A stretch of 64,000 nt of DNA from Pseudoduganella violaceinigra DSM 15887 (GCF_000425385.1 NZ_AUDI01000001.1:186001-250000), one strand, 5' to 3'; positions 35,335-44,525 are shown, numbered from the stretch's first letter. Made by a program: numbers and translations. The notes: generated by a model from the sequence alone, not told the origin.

Positions 35335-35922
35335 ATGTTGTCTACCGCGATTCAAGGCCGGTGCGGCGCTATTTTGTGCGCGCTACTTTGCGCAAGTGCT
35401 TGTGCACAAGAGAGCAACCATCCGCCGCAGTTCTTACGCGATCCCATACTGGGCCTGCGGCTCCCTGTAGCCAGCGCCAAGCTGGATGTTCTGCCCGAAG
35501 AGATACGCGCGCAATGCGAGCAGATGGCTGACACTGAGACCTGGACCACACGCCCCTGGATTTTCGGCGTCGCAAATGACTCAACTGCTACGTACTACCT
35601 GATCCACGGGTATTCCATGCGTCGCAATCCAAAGCCTGGACAGCGCCTGTATTTCCAGCCAATTGATGGTGGTGTTTATACGATCTCCGGCACCGAGTGC
35701 ACTGGCGATCCGGCGCGCGAAACGTTTGCAGTGCGGGACCCCGCGCAAATTCCACGGGAAGTGCTGCAACAACTCGCCCAGGATCTTCTGACCCGCCTGG
35801 CGCGCGCCGCCGGCAGCAAGCAACGCTTGCGGGCCGCGATCAAGCAGCAGCATATCGACATTCATCAGCTGTCGCCAGAGATGCAAGAAGCGCTCAACGC
35901 CTACTTTGCGCCCACGCATTAG
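35335..35922 (+). CDS. Hypothetical secreted protein, 195 aa
   Basis: The N-terminus has a hydrophobic signal (GAILCALLCASACA) with a cleavage site after ACA, or a weak lipobox at Cys. The mature part is soluble, with two Cys (QCEQMADTETW; SGTECTGDP) and a helical C-terminus. GGAAGACC-type purines precede the ATG. It follows bluB by 34 bases and may be co-transcribed, but no link to B12 is evident. Family not recognised. Confidence 0.6.
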   Translation: MLSTAIQGRCGAILCALLCASACAQESNHPPQFLRDPILGLRLPVASAKLDVLPEEIRAQCEQMADTETWTTRPWIFGVANDSTATYYLIHGYSMRRNPKPGQRLYFQPIDGGVYTISGTECTGDPARETFAVRDPAQIPREVLQQLAQDLLTRLARAAGSKQRLRAAIKQQHIDIHQLSPEMQEALNAYFAPTH

Positions 35923-36098
35923 GTATAGCTTCCGATTTGACAGCGGCGGATATACAACGATCGCGCCGGACGCTTTCCAAAGACCATCTGTGCCAAAAAC
36001 CCACGCAACAATTGCGCTCACTGAACGCAGATGTGGCGTGACGCACAGAACACTTCGAAGCCCCTGGCATAGCATGTACATAGGCTCAGGGAGGCAAC

Positions 36099-36344
36099 GT
36101 GGAACAGCGAAGTCACCAGGATCGGCGCCTCGATAACGGCACTGCGGAACGCTTCGACATGGCGGTACGCACAGCGCTGGCCTTCGACCAGGACGCCGCA
36201 TATAGCTACCTTTCCATCTGCGGCGTCGAGCGCATGCTGATACGCTCGTTTGCCGAGCGCTTTCCTACCCGAGTACGGGCCGTCGCCTCGCTCCCTTGGC
36301 ACACCATCGACCGCCGAGCGGATTCAATGCAGCGTGCGTTTTAA
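36099..36344 (+). CDS. Small hypothetical protein, 81 aa
   Basis: The GTG at 36099 is preceded by GGGAGG at good distance. The product (MEQRSHQDRRLDNGTAERFD...) has a helical centre (LAFDQDAAYSYLSICGVERM) and a basic end. It overlaps the end of the higA gene on the other strand by 21 bases. Not recognised. Confidence 0.45.
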   Translation: MEQRSHQDRRLDNGTAERFDMAVRTALAFDQDAAYSYLSICGVERMLIRSFAERFPTRVRAVASLPWHTIDRRADSMQRAF

Positions 36345-36608
36345 GACGCGCCGCCTTTTCAGCAGGGCCCTGCGCGTGTCGTAGGCAGACTGCAGGTCGA
36401 GCCAGAACTCCGGCGTGGTTTCGAAATAACTGGCCAGTTGCAGGGCAGTGGCGGGCGAGATGCCGCGTTCCTGGCGCACGATGCCAGTCACGCATTCAGG
36501 CTCCAGGTGCAGCACGCCTGCCAGCGTGCTTGCTGTCAGGCCCATGGGATCCATGAATTCTTCCAGCAGGACTTCACCCGGGTGGATCGGGCGCATAGTG
36601 TTTTCCAT
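36324..36608 (-). CDS. higA: HigA-type antitoxin, 94 aa, without a partner
   Basis: MRPIHPGEVLLEEFMDPMGL and SPATALQLASYFETTPEFWL are signature parts of the HigA addiction-module antidote family (XRE-type HTH). AAGGAGG lies before the ATG at 36608. In HigBA the toxin gene normally precedes higA, but the 64 bases upstream lead only to a divergent transport gene, so this is an orphan antitoxin or regulator. Confidence 0.8.
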   Translation of the reverse strand: MENTMRPIHPGEVLLEEFMDPMGLTASTLAGVLHLEPECVTGIVRQERGISPATALQLASYFETTPEFWLDLQSAYDTRRALLKRRRVLKRTLH

Positions 36609-36678
36609 AGCCGCCTCCTTCAATTCCATTCTACTACCGTGCGCGCCCTACCATTCGCTTGTCTTAGAATAGTTGCAT

Positions 36679-37473
36679 ATGAAATGCGCAACTTTCATTG
36701 CTTCCGCCGCCATCCTTGCACTTGCAGCCAACAGCGCGTTCGGCTCCTGCGGCACGATCCGTTTCGCCTATCCCGACCAGCATCGCCCGCCCTATTGGAT
36801 GGGTAACGGCCCGACCGTGCCGGAACCGGCCGGCGCCAGCGTGGAGTGGGTGCGTGAACTGGCGGCCAGCAACGGCTGCACGCTGGAACTGGTCAGGCTG
36901 CCGATGATGCGCCTGCGCAGTTCGCTCATCAGTGGCGCAGTGGACTTTGCCCCGGTCGACATCACGGCCGATGGCCAGCCCGGCATTGTGATGCCACGTG
37001 ACACGCACGGCAAGCCTGACGCGAAGCGCGCCACCACCTTGCTCCTGATGGCCTTCGTACGCGCCAAGGACGGTTATGCGCACGACCTGGACCCAGTGGA
37101 CATGGTGCGCGGCAAACGGGTCGGCATCATGTACGGTTCTTCCTACGCCGCGCGGCTGGAGAAGGCCGGCGCCATGATCGACCAGGGCGCGACTACCGTG
37201 CCCAGCAACTTCGACAAGCTGCAGCTTGGCCGCATTGATGCCTTCGTCGTTCCCATGATCGCCGCGACCGATCTGGATAAATTCCTGAGCGAGCACTACA
37301 AGGGCGAGCTGGCGCGCCTGGATAAACCCTTCTTCAAATCCCACAATTGGCTTGCCACCAACCCGGCCTATTACGAAGCGCACCGGCGCGAGGTCGATAC
37401 TATTTGGAACTGGCTGGGCACTGATGGCAACCGGCGCTTCAACGAGATCCTGCGCAAGTACACGGGGAACTAG
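36679..37473 (+). CDS. Periplasmic solute-binding protein (SBP_bac_3 type), 264 aa
   Basis: A signal peptide (ATFIASAAILALAANSAFGS) is followed by a two-lobed amino acid-binding type protein: IRFAYPDQHRPPYWMGNG, then RGKRVGIMYGSSYAARLEKA. The ligand is unknown. No ABC transporter genes are adjacent, so it may act alone as a sensor or with a distant transporter. ATG at 36679 preferred to the TTG six bases earlier. Confidence 0.75.
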   Translation: MKCATFIASAAILALAANSAFGSCGTIRFAYPDQHRPPYWMGNGPTVPEPAGASVEWVRELAASNGCTLELVRLPMMRLRSSLISGAVDFAPVDITADGQPGIVMPRDTHGKPDAKRATTLLLMAFVRAKDGYAHDLDPVDMVRGKRVGIMYGSSYAARLEKAGAMIDQGATTVPSNFDKLQLGRIDAFVVPMIAATDLDKFLSEHYKGELARLDKPFFKSHNWLATNPAYYEAHRREVDTIWNWLGTDGNRRFNEILRKYTGN

Positions 37474-37530
37474 GACATTCTCCTTTTCGCGCCTAAAATG
37501 GACTATTGGCGTGGCTACAAGGAGGCAATC

Positions 37531-37800
37531 ATGTCCACACTCAACAAGGGGCGCGGCCTGGAACAGCAGACCCGGCACGGCACCACGAGCATCGGCACCA
37601 TGGGTTCCGGCTGCACCGGCCAAAGCAATCATTCCCAGGGTAACCAGCAATCCGCCGACACGGCCGGACGGACCGACGACTTGCTGTCGGGCTGCGTCGA
37701 GGAAGACGAGCGCGAACACGGTTTCCAGGGCGGCACGCAATACCGGCAAGGCGAACAGCAGCAGAGCGGGCCGGATACGGTGCGGCGCAGCGAACGGTGA
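37531..37800 (+). CDS. Hydrophilic low-complexity protein, 89 aa
   Basis: ATG 37531 follows AAGGAGGCAATC. The protein is rich in Gly, Gln, Ser and charged residues and has no hydrophobic core (for example QSNHSQGNQQSADTAGR), so it is probably disordered, like hydrophilins. It resembles the protein at 48363-48617 in composition, and both contain GNQQS. Possibly a desiccation or stress protein (inference). Confidence 0.6.
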   Translation: MSTLNKGRGLEQQTRHGTTSIGTMGSGCTGQSNHSQGNQQSADTAGRTDDLLSGCVEEDEREHGFQGGTQYRQGEQQQSGPDTVRRSER

Positions 37801-37862
37801 ATTCTTGACCCAGTTTTAGTTTCTACTGTTGTGCAATCTTCCCGGGTAAAGCATAATTGCGA

Positions 37863-37881
37863 ATGATAACAATTCTCATTA
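37863..37881 (+). promoter_or_regulatory. Fur box upstream of the siderophore receptor
   Basis: AATGATAACAATTCTCATT is a 19-bp imperfect palindrome close to the Fur consensus (GATAATGATAATCATTATC). It lies 22 bases before the TonB receptor ATG, so iron should repress the gene. Confidence 0.75.
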
Positions 37882-37902
37882 CGCAGCCACTCAGGAAATA
37901 GC

Positions 37903-39990
37903 ATGAAGTTGAATAAAACCCCGCTGGCGCTTGCCATTGCGCTGGCGCTGACGCACGCCGCCGTATTCGCTGAAGACGCCACGCTCCCCTCCGTCACCGT
38001 CACCGCCGGCCGCGAAGCCGCCTATAACCCCAGCACCGCCACCAGCGCCACCAAGATTGATGCGCCGCTGCGCGACATCCCGCAAACCGTAAACGTGGTC
38101 CCGCAGGAATTGCTGCGCGACCAGGGCGCCAGCTCGATGGAAGATGCCATGAAGGGCATTCCGGGCGTCGGCCTGTCGCACGGCGACGGCCAGCGCGACC
38201 AAGTCACCATTCGCGGCTTTACCGCGATCGCCGACCAGTTCATCGACGGCATGCGCGACGACGCGCTGTATTTCCGCGACCTGTCGAATATTGAACAGGT
38301 GGAAGTGATCAAGGGTCCAGCTTCCGTGCTGTACGGCCGCGGTTCCTCCGGCGGCATGATCAACCGCATCACCAAGAAGCCGGGCATCAACCGCAGCGAG
38401 GCCGGCGTGACCTTCGGCAGCTGGAGCAAGAAACGCGGCGAATTCGACGTGGCGCGCAATCTGCAGGACAGCGGCGTCGCCTTCCGCGTCACCGGCGCGA
38501 AAGAAGATTCGGACAGCTACCGCAACCAGCAGTTCCTGAAGCGCGAGGCGCTCTCGCCTTCCGTGCTGTGGAAGCTGGACGCCGACACCTCGCTGCTGGT
38601 GCAGGGCGAGTACCTGGCCGACCGCCGCCTGACCGACTTCGGCATTCCTTCCTATAAGGGCGAACCGGTCGATGTGGATTCGGGCACCTATTACGGCGCG
38701 GCCAATGCGCGCGACGTAGACTTCAGCCAGGCGCGCGTCAAGTCGCTGTCCGTCGCGCTGGACCACCGCATCAATGCCAACTGGTCGCTGCGCAATGCCT
38801 TCCGCCGCTACGACTATTCGCTGAACCGCAACAACACCCTGGTCGGCAGCGTCAACGAAACGGCGCAAACGGCATCGCTCAGCCACGCCAATATCCGCCG
38901 TGAAGAGGATGGCTACTTCAACCAGACCGAGTTGACCCAGCGCGCGGACTTCTTCGGCATGCAGCACCAGCTGCTGTACGGCGTGGAAATCGGCAAGCAG
39001 GACAAGGACCTGGTCAACCGCTCGCAGACCAACGTGGCCACCGTGAACCTGTTCAAGCCTGCCCTGCCCGTGCTGCAACTGGCGGCAAACGCGGCGCCTG
39101 GCACCGACAACCTGGGCATCATGAAAAACAAGAGCGTCTACGTGCAGGACCTGGCGACGCTGACGCCGCAATGGAAACTGCTGGCCGGCGTGCGCTACGA
39201 CGATTTCAGCCAGGAGACGCGCGAGCGCCGTGTGGGCCAGAAGGACTTGGAACGCACCGACCGCGCCTGGAGCCCGCGCGCAGGCCTGGTGTACCAGCCT
39301 AGCGGCAGCGCTTCCTACTACGCTTCGTTCAGCAAGTCCTTCCAGCCTTCGGGCGAAACCTTCGCGCTGGCCGCCAACAATGCCGCCATCGAACCGGAGC
39401 AAACCACCAACAAGGAAGTGGGCGCCAAGCTGGACCTGTTCGGCGGCCAGGCCACGCTGGGCGCATCGCTGTTCCGCCTGCAGCGCACCGGCATCAAGGC
39501 CACCGATCCGGTCACCAACGTCGTAATGCCGGTCGGTACCCAGCGCACCGACGGCCTGGAACTGACCTTCAGCGGCGAACTGGGACAGGGCTGGCAAGTG
39601 TCCTCCGGCCTGGCACTGCTGGATGCGGAAATCATCAAGTCCATCGCGCGCGACGACGGCCAGCAGGTGCAGGGCAAGCGCCCGACCCTGACGCCCAAGC
39701 ACAGCGCCAGCCTGTGGCTGAACAAGGCGCTGGGCGGCGGCTGGTTCAGCGGCGCCGGCTTGAACTACCAGGGCGACCGTTTTGCCAATCCGGGCAACAC
39801 CACCACCCTGCCCGGCTACACCGTGGTCGATGCCATGCTGGCTTACCGCACGGCGTCCTTCGATGTGCAGCTGAACGTGAACAACCTGTTCGACCGCGAG
39901 TACATGGTGTCCGGCCACGGTTCAAGCAAGCTGCTCAACCTGCCGGGCGCGCCGCGCAATGCCCGCATCACAGCCCGCTACCGCTTCTGA
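37903..39990 (+). CDS. TonB-dependent siderophore receptor, 695 aa
   Basis: Signal peptide (KTPLALAIALALTHAAVFAE), TonB-box-like segment (SVTVTAGRE), plug domain with DIPQTVNVVPQELLRDQGAS and EVIKGPASVLYGRGSSGG, then a 22-strand type barrel ending in a Phe (ARITARYRF). This is the TonB siderophore receptor family, near the catecholate-type receptors Fiu/CfrA (inference). Outer membrane uptake of ferric siderophore is its role. No transport or synthesis genes are adjacent. Fur box directly upstream. Confidence 0.93.
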   Translation: MKLNKTPLALAIALALTHAAVFAEDATLPSVTVTAGREAAYNPSTATSATKIDAPLRDIPQTVNVVPQELLRDQGASSMEDAMKGIPGVGLSHGDGQRDQVTIRGFTAIADQFIDGMRDDALYFRDLSNIEQVEVIKGPASVLYGRGSSGGMINRITKKPGINRSEAGVTFGSWSKKRGEFDVARNLQDSGVAFRVTGAKEDSDSYRNQQFLKREALSPSVLWKLDADTSLLVQGEYLADRRLTDFGIPSYKGEPVDVDSGTYYGAANARDVDFSQARVKSLSVALDHRINANWSLRNAFRRYDYSLNRNNTLVGSVNETAQTASLSHANIRREEDGYFNQTELTQRADFFGMQHQLLYGVEIGKQDKDLVNRSQTNVATVNLFKPALPVLQLAANAAPGTDNLGIMKNKSVYVQDLATLTPQWKLLAGVRYDDFSQETRERRVGQKDLERTDRAWSPRAGLVYQPSGSASYYASFSKSFQPSGETFALAANNAAIEPEQTTNKEVGAKLDLFGGQATLGASLFRLQRTGIKATDPVTNVVMPVGTQRTDGLELTFSGELGQGWQVSSGLALLDAEIIKSIARDDGQQVQGKRPTLTPKHSASLWLNKALGGGWFSGAGLNYQGDRFANPGNTTTLPGYTVVDAMLAYRTASFDVQLNVNNLFDREYMVSGHGSSKLLNLPGAPRNARITARYRF

Positions 39991-40038
39991 TTCATCTGAG
40001 GCACAATCGGGGCATTACTTTGCGAAAGGAATGTCCCG

Positions 40039-40338
40039 ATGATTTACGAGTTTGCGGAATTTGAGATCAAGGATGGCCAGGGCGCCGAGTTTGAAGCAGC
40101 GGTGCAGAAAGCCGTGCCGCTGTTCCAGCGCGCCAAAGGCTGCAAGTCCATGCGCCTGGAGCGCGTGATCGAGCGCGCCAACACTTATCTGCTGGTCATC
40201 GTGTGGGAAACGCTGGAAAACCACACCGTCGATTTCCGCGGCAGCGAAGACTTCCAGACCTGGCGCGGCATGGTCGGCCAGTATTTCGCCGCCACTCCGC
40301 GCGTCGAGCACACCTCCAACGTCGTCGCCGGCTTCTAA
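40039..40338 (+). CDS. Antibiotic biosynthesis monooxygenase-type protein, 99 aa
   Basis: The ABM ferredoxin-like fold is suggested by MIYEFAEFEIKDGQGAEFEA, CKSMRLERVIERANTYLLVI and WETLENHTVDFRGSEDFQTW. Such small proteins act as cofactor-free oxygenases or as heme-degrading or sensor proteins. It follows the siderophore receptor, but heme breakdown is only a guess. GAAAGGAA precedes the ATG. Its stop overlaps the next ATG. Confidence 0.8.
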   Translation: MIYEFAEFEIKDGQGAEFEAAVQKAVPLFQRAKGCKSMRLERVIERANTYLLVIVWETLENHTVDFRGSEDFQTWRGMVGQYFAATPRVEHTSNVVAGF

Positions 40339-40769
40339 TGCGAAGCCTCGCCTGCCTGCTGCTGGCAGTTGCCAGCCTGCCGGCTTTTGCAGCTACGCCG
40401 GCCGAGACCATGGATGCCTTCCAGCATGCGCTGGCTGCGGGCAAGCGCGAGGCCGCCCTGGCACTGCTCAGTCCCAAGGTGCAGATCTTCGAATCCGGCT
40501 ATGTCGAACGCAGCCGGGATGAATACGCCGCGCACCACCTCGACAACGATATCGACTTCCTGCGCGCCACGCAAGTACGCCTGCTGCGCCAGGAAGAACG
40601 CCGCGATGGCGCCAGCGCCGTCGTGATGCGTGAAACGGAAACCACTGGCAGCTACCGGAACGCCGGGGTCCATCAGTTCGGGCTGGAGACCGCTGTGCTG
40701 GAACAGCAGGGCGACGCTTGGCTGATCGTGCACCTGCACTGGTCCTCGCGCCAAGCCAAGCCGCAATAA
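40338..40769 (+). CDS. NTF2-like secreted protein, 143 aa
   Basis: The start overlaps the preceding stop (TAATG). A signal peptide (SLACLLLAVASLPAFA) precedes a SnoaL/DUF4440-like fold: TPAETMDAFQHALAAGKREA, LSPKVQIFESGYVERSRDEY and a closing WLIVHLHWSSR. The motifs fit an NTF2-like domain of periplasmic type. Ligand unknown. Translational coupling ties it to the ABM gene. Confidence 0.75.
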   Translation: MRSLACLLLAVASLPAFAATPAETMDAFQHALAAGKREAALALLSPKVQIFESGYVERSRDEYAAHHLDNDIDFLRATQVRLLRQEERRDGASAVVMRETETTGSYRNAGVHQFGLETAVLEQQGDAWLIVHLHWSSRQAKPQ

Positions 40770-40825
40770 GCGCGCGCCGCTTCGACGCGTGTTACGCGAC
40801 AATCGAGCCAAACAGGAGATACATC

Positions 40826-41125
40826 ATGCCTAACACCATTTATCGCAATTTCCGCCAGATCGAGGATGCCGAAGGTGCGCGCAGCGCCCTGCTGGCTGAA
40901 GGCTTTGCCAATTCGGCAGTCCAACTGAACCTGCATGGGACGCGCGCGCTGAATACTACCGCTTCCGCCGTCCAGCACATCATGGATTCGCTGACGCCGG
41001 ACGATGTCGACAACACGGACAAGCCTGATCGTCCCGCAGCCCTGCTGTCGGTGGATGTCGACGACGACGCCCAGCGCGAGCAGGCCGATAGCATCATGGC
41101 CCGTTTCGGCGCCCAGGAAGCATGA
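40826..41125 (+). CDS. Hypothetical acidic protein, 99 aa
   Basis: ATG 40826 follows CAGGAGAT. YRNFRQIEDAEGARSALLAE at the N-terminus and later LLSVDVDDDAQREQADSIMA give an alpha-beta repeat pattern like general stress protein 17M-type domains. It stands alone downstream of the NTF2-like gene with a 56-base gap. Function unknown. Confidence 0.65.
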   Translation: MPNTIYRNFRQIEDAEGARSALLAEGFANSAVQLNLHGTRALNTTASAVQHIMDSLTPDDVDNTDKPDRPAALLSVDVDDDAQREQADSIMARFGAQEA

Positions 41126-41236
41126 TTTCGTACGCCCGCTTGGATGACTTTTAATGTGGCCACAGCCCCCTGGTAACTCTTCAAGATCACTGCTAATTTT
41201 TCTCATCCTGACGAATGGAGCAAGGCGACGGGGAAA

Positions 41237-41460
41237 CAGATTCTTGACGACGAACTGTGGTCATTAATTGAAACGCCGCTGCCGCCGGCGAAACCACGTC
41301 GCTTCCGTTATCCGGGGTTCGTTGGAACCAGTTGCCGCAAGAGATGGGCTGTGGCTCAGGCATCACTTGTTGGCGGCGCCTGCGCGACTAGCAAAAGGCG
41401 GGCTTCTGGGAGCAACTCATCTACGTTCCGCAATGGCCTCCGCTCATTGATGCGATTCCT
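41237..41460 (+). pseudogene. IS5-family transposase remnant
   Basis: In one frame QILDDELWSLIETPLPPAKP, RRFRYPG is an IS5-type N-terminus; the next frame gives VRWNQLPQEMGCGSGITCWR, RLRD, a TAG, then QKAGFWEQLI. The part between (the usual helix with the GIL motif) is deleted and a stop has appeared. No inverted repeats were found. It is old debris between chromosomal genes and the broken Hcp locus. Confidence 0.75.
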
Positions 41461-41643
41461 CGCATCGCGGGCCTGCACGGACGGCAGTTAGGGAAGCAAT
41501 CAACAGAAAATTGAGGAACTTCAAAACGCGAAATGCGTGGCATAGAAAAATGGTAACTGAAGAGGAATATCTTCTACTTTAGCTGGCCAGCATTTCGTCG
41601 CTCGTTCTGTGCCAAGGTTCTGTCGTTCAACCAAGAGCAAGCC

Positions 41644-42022
41644 ATGGCAATCGATGTCTACTTTCAAATCAACGGCATTAAAGGCAAGTCGCAGGATTTG
41701 GCGCAACAGGGCTGGATTGAGATTTCATCGGCTCATTGGGGGGTGTGGTACAGCCCAGAAGCGCGACCGCCTACACTGGTGGTGGCCATACCGCCGAACG
41801 CTGCAAGCACCATCCGCATTTCCAAGGATGCTTGCGCACCTGGCATCGTCAATCCTAGACGCCGGGTCATGGAGGTCACAAGAGTGGCTTGAATATGGAC
41901 ATTCGGCCGCTGCGCAAGGATGGTCGAGAAGATCCTGTGATCTGGTTCGATCGCCAGTACGGCCAGGAATGCTTAAGGCGGGAAAGCATAATGATCATTT
42001 CCATGTGAACCTGCGAGGCTAG
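41644..42022 (+). pseudogene. Broken Hcp fused to a murein-peptidase remnant
   Basis: The start MAIDVYFQINGIKGKSQDLA, then QQGWIEISSAHWG, is the Hcp tube protein of type VI secretion. At 41738-41743 there is a run of six G. Removing one G restores the Hcp sequence in frame (GVVQPRSATAYTGGGHTAER). In that same frame, after a TAG, a murein endopeptidase-type stretch follows (GGHKSGLNMDIRPLRKDGRE), and a third frame gives KHNDHFHVNLRG, its metal-binding end. So Hcp and effector have been fused by deletion and frameshifted. Confidence 0.7.
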
Positions 42023-42024
42023 CT

Positions 42025-42423
42025 ATGCGTCGTACAACCTGGCTTATATTCGCTAGCACCATTGCGGCGCTCTCGCTTGCCGGCGCTGCTGATCTTGAGG
42101 GCGATCCGTCTGGGCTATGGAAGCCATTTCCGGGCATCTTTAAGATCCACTCCGGTATCATAGCGGATCGAGCGCCACCAACCGCAAAAGATCGCAAGCT
42201 GACGGTCAACGTCGACGGCGCGGCAGCGCGAGAGATATTCGAATCGATCGGCCCCGATGTTCAGCCGACATGCAGCGGAGGTCAGGGCGACCGAGACCGC
42301 CGTAGAAAGGGTATTTACTGCACGTATGACCCGGCTGACGTGAAGGCAAAGAGTGGCCCCTATCGATGCTGGATAGGCGTCAACCTGGTTACAGGGGAAG
42401 CGGAAACCAACGTCAGTTGCTGA
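42025..42423 (+). CDS. Periplasmic immunity-type protein, 132 aa
   Basis: A signal peptide (TTWLIFASTIAALSLAGA) precedes a small domain with GLWKPFPGIFKIHSGIIADR, a Cys-rich end (CSGGQGDRDRRRKGIYCTYD; YRCWIG) and no catalytic motif. It starts two bases after the effector remnant, with GAGG upstream. The location after an Hcp/peptidoglycan-peptidase gene suggests a periplasmic immunity protein that survived the loss of its effector. The frame is intact. Function is inferred from context. Confidence 0.6.
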   Translation: MRRTTWLIFASTIAALSLAGAADLEGDPSGLWKPFPGIFKIHSGIIADRAPPTAKDRKLTVNVDGAAAREIFESIGPDVQPTCSGGQGDRDRRRKGIYCTYDPADVKAKSGPYRCWIGVNLVTGEAETNVSC

Positions 42424-42614
42424 ATTTTGGGGAGTAGCCCCCTACGATTCGAAGAGCATCTTCGCAGAAGACAGGCAATAACGGCGGTAATGCCCCCGCT
42501 ATCTCATCTTCAGTTCCCAATGAGCAGGCGGACCAGGCACAAGTGCTTCAGTTCCGAACAACGAACTTGGTAAGCTAACTACGCCGCCGCGTTTGGGGTG
42601 CACGCTCCAATAAA

Positions 42615-43517
42615 CTACAGTTCAACCGATTTCAATTGCTCGCGCAGCCAGCGATGCGCAGCGTCATGCTCGCTGCGCGGATGCCATGCCATTGCGATGG
42701 GAAACTGCGGCAGCTCGAAGGGCAGCTTGAAGATCTCCAGCTGTCCGCTGAAGCGCTGCAGGAAGCGCAGGGGCAAGGTGCACACATAATCCGTATTGGC
42801 CAGGATCGCCGGCACCAGGTTGTAGTGCGGCACGGATATCGCCACGCGGCGCTGGTGGCCCGTCTCCTTCAATTTCTGGTCGAGGAAACTGTGGAAATCG
42901 CCCCTGGCCGATACCATCACATGCCCCAGCGCACAGAACTGCTTCAGCGTCGGCGCGCGCGTGCCGCGCGGATGGCCGTGCCGCTGCGCCATCACATAGC
43001 GCTCGCTGGATAGCGGGACAGCCTTGAGCGCCGGCGGCATATTTTGCGCCGCGCCGATGAGCAGGTCCAGCTCACCGCGCGCCATCCGAGCTACGATGCC
43101 GTCAAGATTCGGCTCGCAGAAAGCCAAGCGCAAACCGTCCCCACCAATGGCGGCAATGCGGCGCGCCAGCTCAATACCGAACATCGTCACCACATTGTCG
43201 TTCGCGGCTATCCTGAAAGTGCGCTCGGCCCGCGCTGGATCGAAAGTTTCGGGGTCGCGCACGGCGGTTTCAAGCTGGCGCAGCGAATCGCGCAATCCGT
43301 CGCGCAACGCCAGCGCGCGTGCCGTCGGTACCATACCCCGCCCGCTTTCGGATGGCACCAGCAGCGGATCGCCAAACAATTCGCGCAGGCGCGCCAGTTG
43401 GGCCGACAGGGCGGGCTGGCTGATATGCAGGCGCGCAGCGGCGCGTGTCACATTATTTTCTTCCAGCAGGGCGTTGAGGGAAACCAGCAACGCAAGGTCG
43501 GACGGCCTCATATCCAT
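42615..43517 (-). CDS. LysR-family regulator, 300 aa
   Basis: DLALLVSLNALLEENNVTRA, then ARLHISQPALSAQLARLREL, is the winged HTH, followed by the substrate-binding domain (PETFDPARAERTFRIAANDN). LysR proteins respond to a small inducer. The gene is divergent from the metallo-hydrolase gene with 92 bases between starts, so it very likely regulates that gene. The ATG at 43517 is preferred; an ATG six bases later is possible. Confidence 0.88.
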   Translation of the reverse strand: MDMRPSDLALLVSLNALLEENNVTRAAARLHISQPALSAQLARLRELFGDPLLVPSESGRGMVPTARALALRDGLRDSLRQLETAVRDPETFDPARAERTFRIAANDNVVTMFGIELARRIAAIGGDGLRLAFCEPNLDGIVARMARGELDLLIGAAQNMPPALKAVPLSSERYVMAQRHGHPRGTRAPTLKQFCALGHVMVSARGDFHSFLDQKLKETGHQRRVAISVPHYNLVPAILANTDYVCTLPLRFLQRFSGQLEIFKLPFELPQFPIAMAWHPRSEHDAAHRWLREQLKSVEL

Positions 43518-43609
43518 ATTACTTATACGTCGAATATTAACGATTGATTTCAAGTATATGTCTACGGCGCTCACAATGGCAATCATCAACCACCCAACTG
43601 GAGATTGCC

Positions 43610-44506
43610 TTGAAACGAATCATCGCCGCCGCCCTGCTTGCCGTTGCCGCACAAGCACCTCTGCAGGCCGCCGAACAGGCGCCCGGCTTCTATCGCGCGA
43701 CACTGGGCGACTTCAAAGTCACCGCACTGTCCGACGGCGTTGCGCAGCGCGACGTCACAACCATTCTGAGCGATGCGGAAACAGCCCGAAAGGAGTTGCG
43801 CGCCAATCATTTGCACGACACCCTGCCCTTGTCGATCAACGTCTACCTGGTCGATACCGGAAAACAGCGCGTCCTGGTCGATACCGGCGCGGGCGAACTG
43901 TTCGGCGCCAGCAGCGGCCACCTGCTGGCCAACCTCGCCGCCGCAGGCTACAAGCCGGAACAGATCGATGCAGTCTTGCTGACACACATTCACGGCGACC
44001 ATTCGGGCGGCCTGTCCATCGGCGGCAAGCGCCTGTTCCCGAATGCGCTGGTGTATGTGGACCGCCGTGAAGTTGCGCACTGGATGAACCAGCCGGCGCC
44101 GAAGGCCACCGTCGGCCCGTATGCCGATGCGGGCCGCATCAACTACCTGCCGGAGAGCGGGGAAGTCCTGCCGGGCATCAGCGCGCGGCCGGTGCCGGGG
44201 CATACGCCCGGCCATACGGCCTATCTGGTCGAGAGCAAAGGCCATCGCATGCTGTTCTGGGGCGACACCGTGCATGTAGCCGAAGTCCAGCTAGCGCATC
44301 CCGCCATCACGATTGCTTACGACAGCGAGCAACCGCAAGCCGCCGCCGAACGCCGCAAGCTGTTTGAAGAAGCGGCGGCCAGCGGCGTACTGGTGGCCTC
44401 GCCGCATTTCTCATTCCCCGGCATGGGCCACTTGCGCAAGGACGGCGACGCCTTCCGCTGGGTTCCGGTGGCTTACAACGACCAGGTCACGGAGTTGGCG
44501 CCTTGA
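43610..44506 (+). CDS. Secreted MBL-fold metallo-hydrolase, 298 aa
   Basis: The TTG at 43610 follows GGAG and gives a proper signal peptide (KRIIAAALLAVAAQAPLQAA). The zinc motif is THIHGDHSGG, with later HTPGHTAY and FWGDTVH carrying the other ligands. This is the lactonase/hydrolase type of the metallo-beta-lactamase superfamily, similar in layout to quorum-quenching lactonases, but with a signal peptide. Substrate unknown. Controlled probably by the divergent LysR. Confidence 0.85.
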   Translation: MKRIIAAALLAVAAQAPLQAAEQAPGFYRATLGDFKVTALSDGVAQRDVTTILSDAETARKELRANHLHDTLPLSINVYLVDTGKQRVLVDTGAGELFGASSGHLLANLAAAGYKPEQIDAVLLTHIHGDHSGGLSIGGKRLFPNALVYVDRREVAHWMNQPAPKATVGPYADAGRINYLPESGEVLPGISARPVPGHTPGHTAYLVESKGHRMLFWGDTVHVAEVQLAHPAITIAYDSEQPQAAAERRKLFEEAAASGVLVASPHFSFPGMGHLRKDGDAFRWVPVAYNDQVTELAP

Positions 44507-44525
44507 CGCCTCAGCCGCTGTGCCG

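Noticed and set aside
37891..39918. Very long minus-strand frame opposite the TonB receptor
   Set aside because: It is the antisense of a clear siderophore receptor; GC-rich codon bias keeps this frame open. The composition (Gln, His, Val, Arg) is typical of such shadows.
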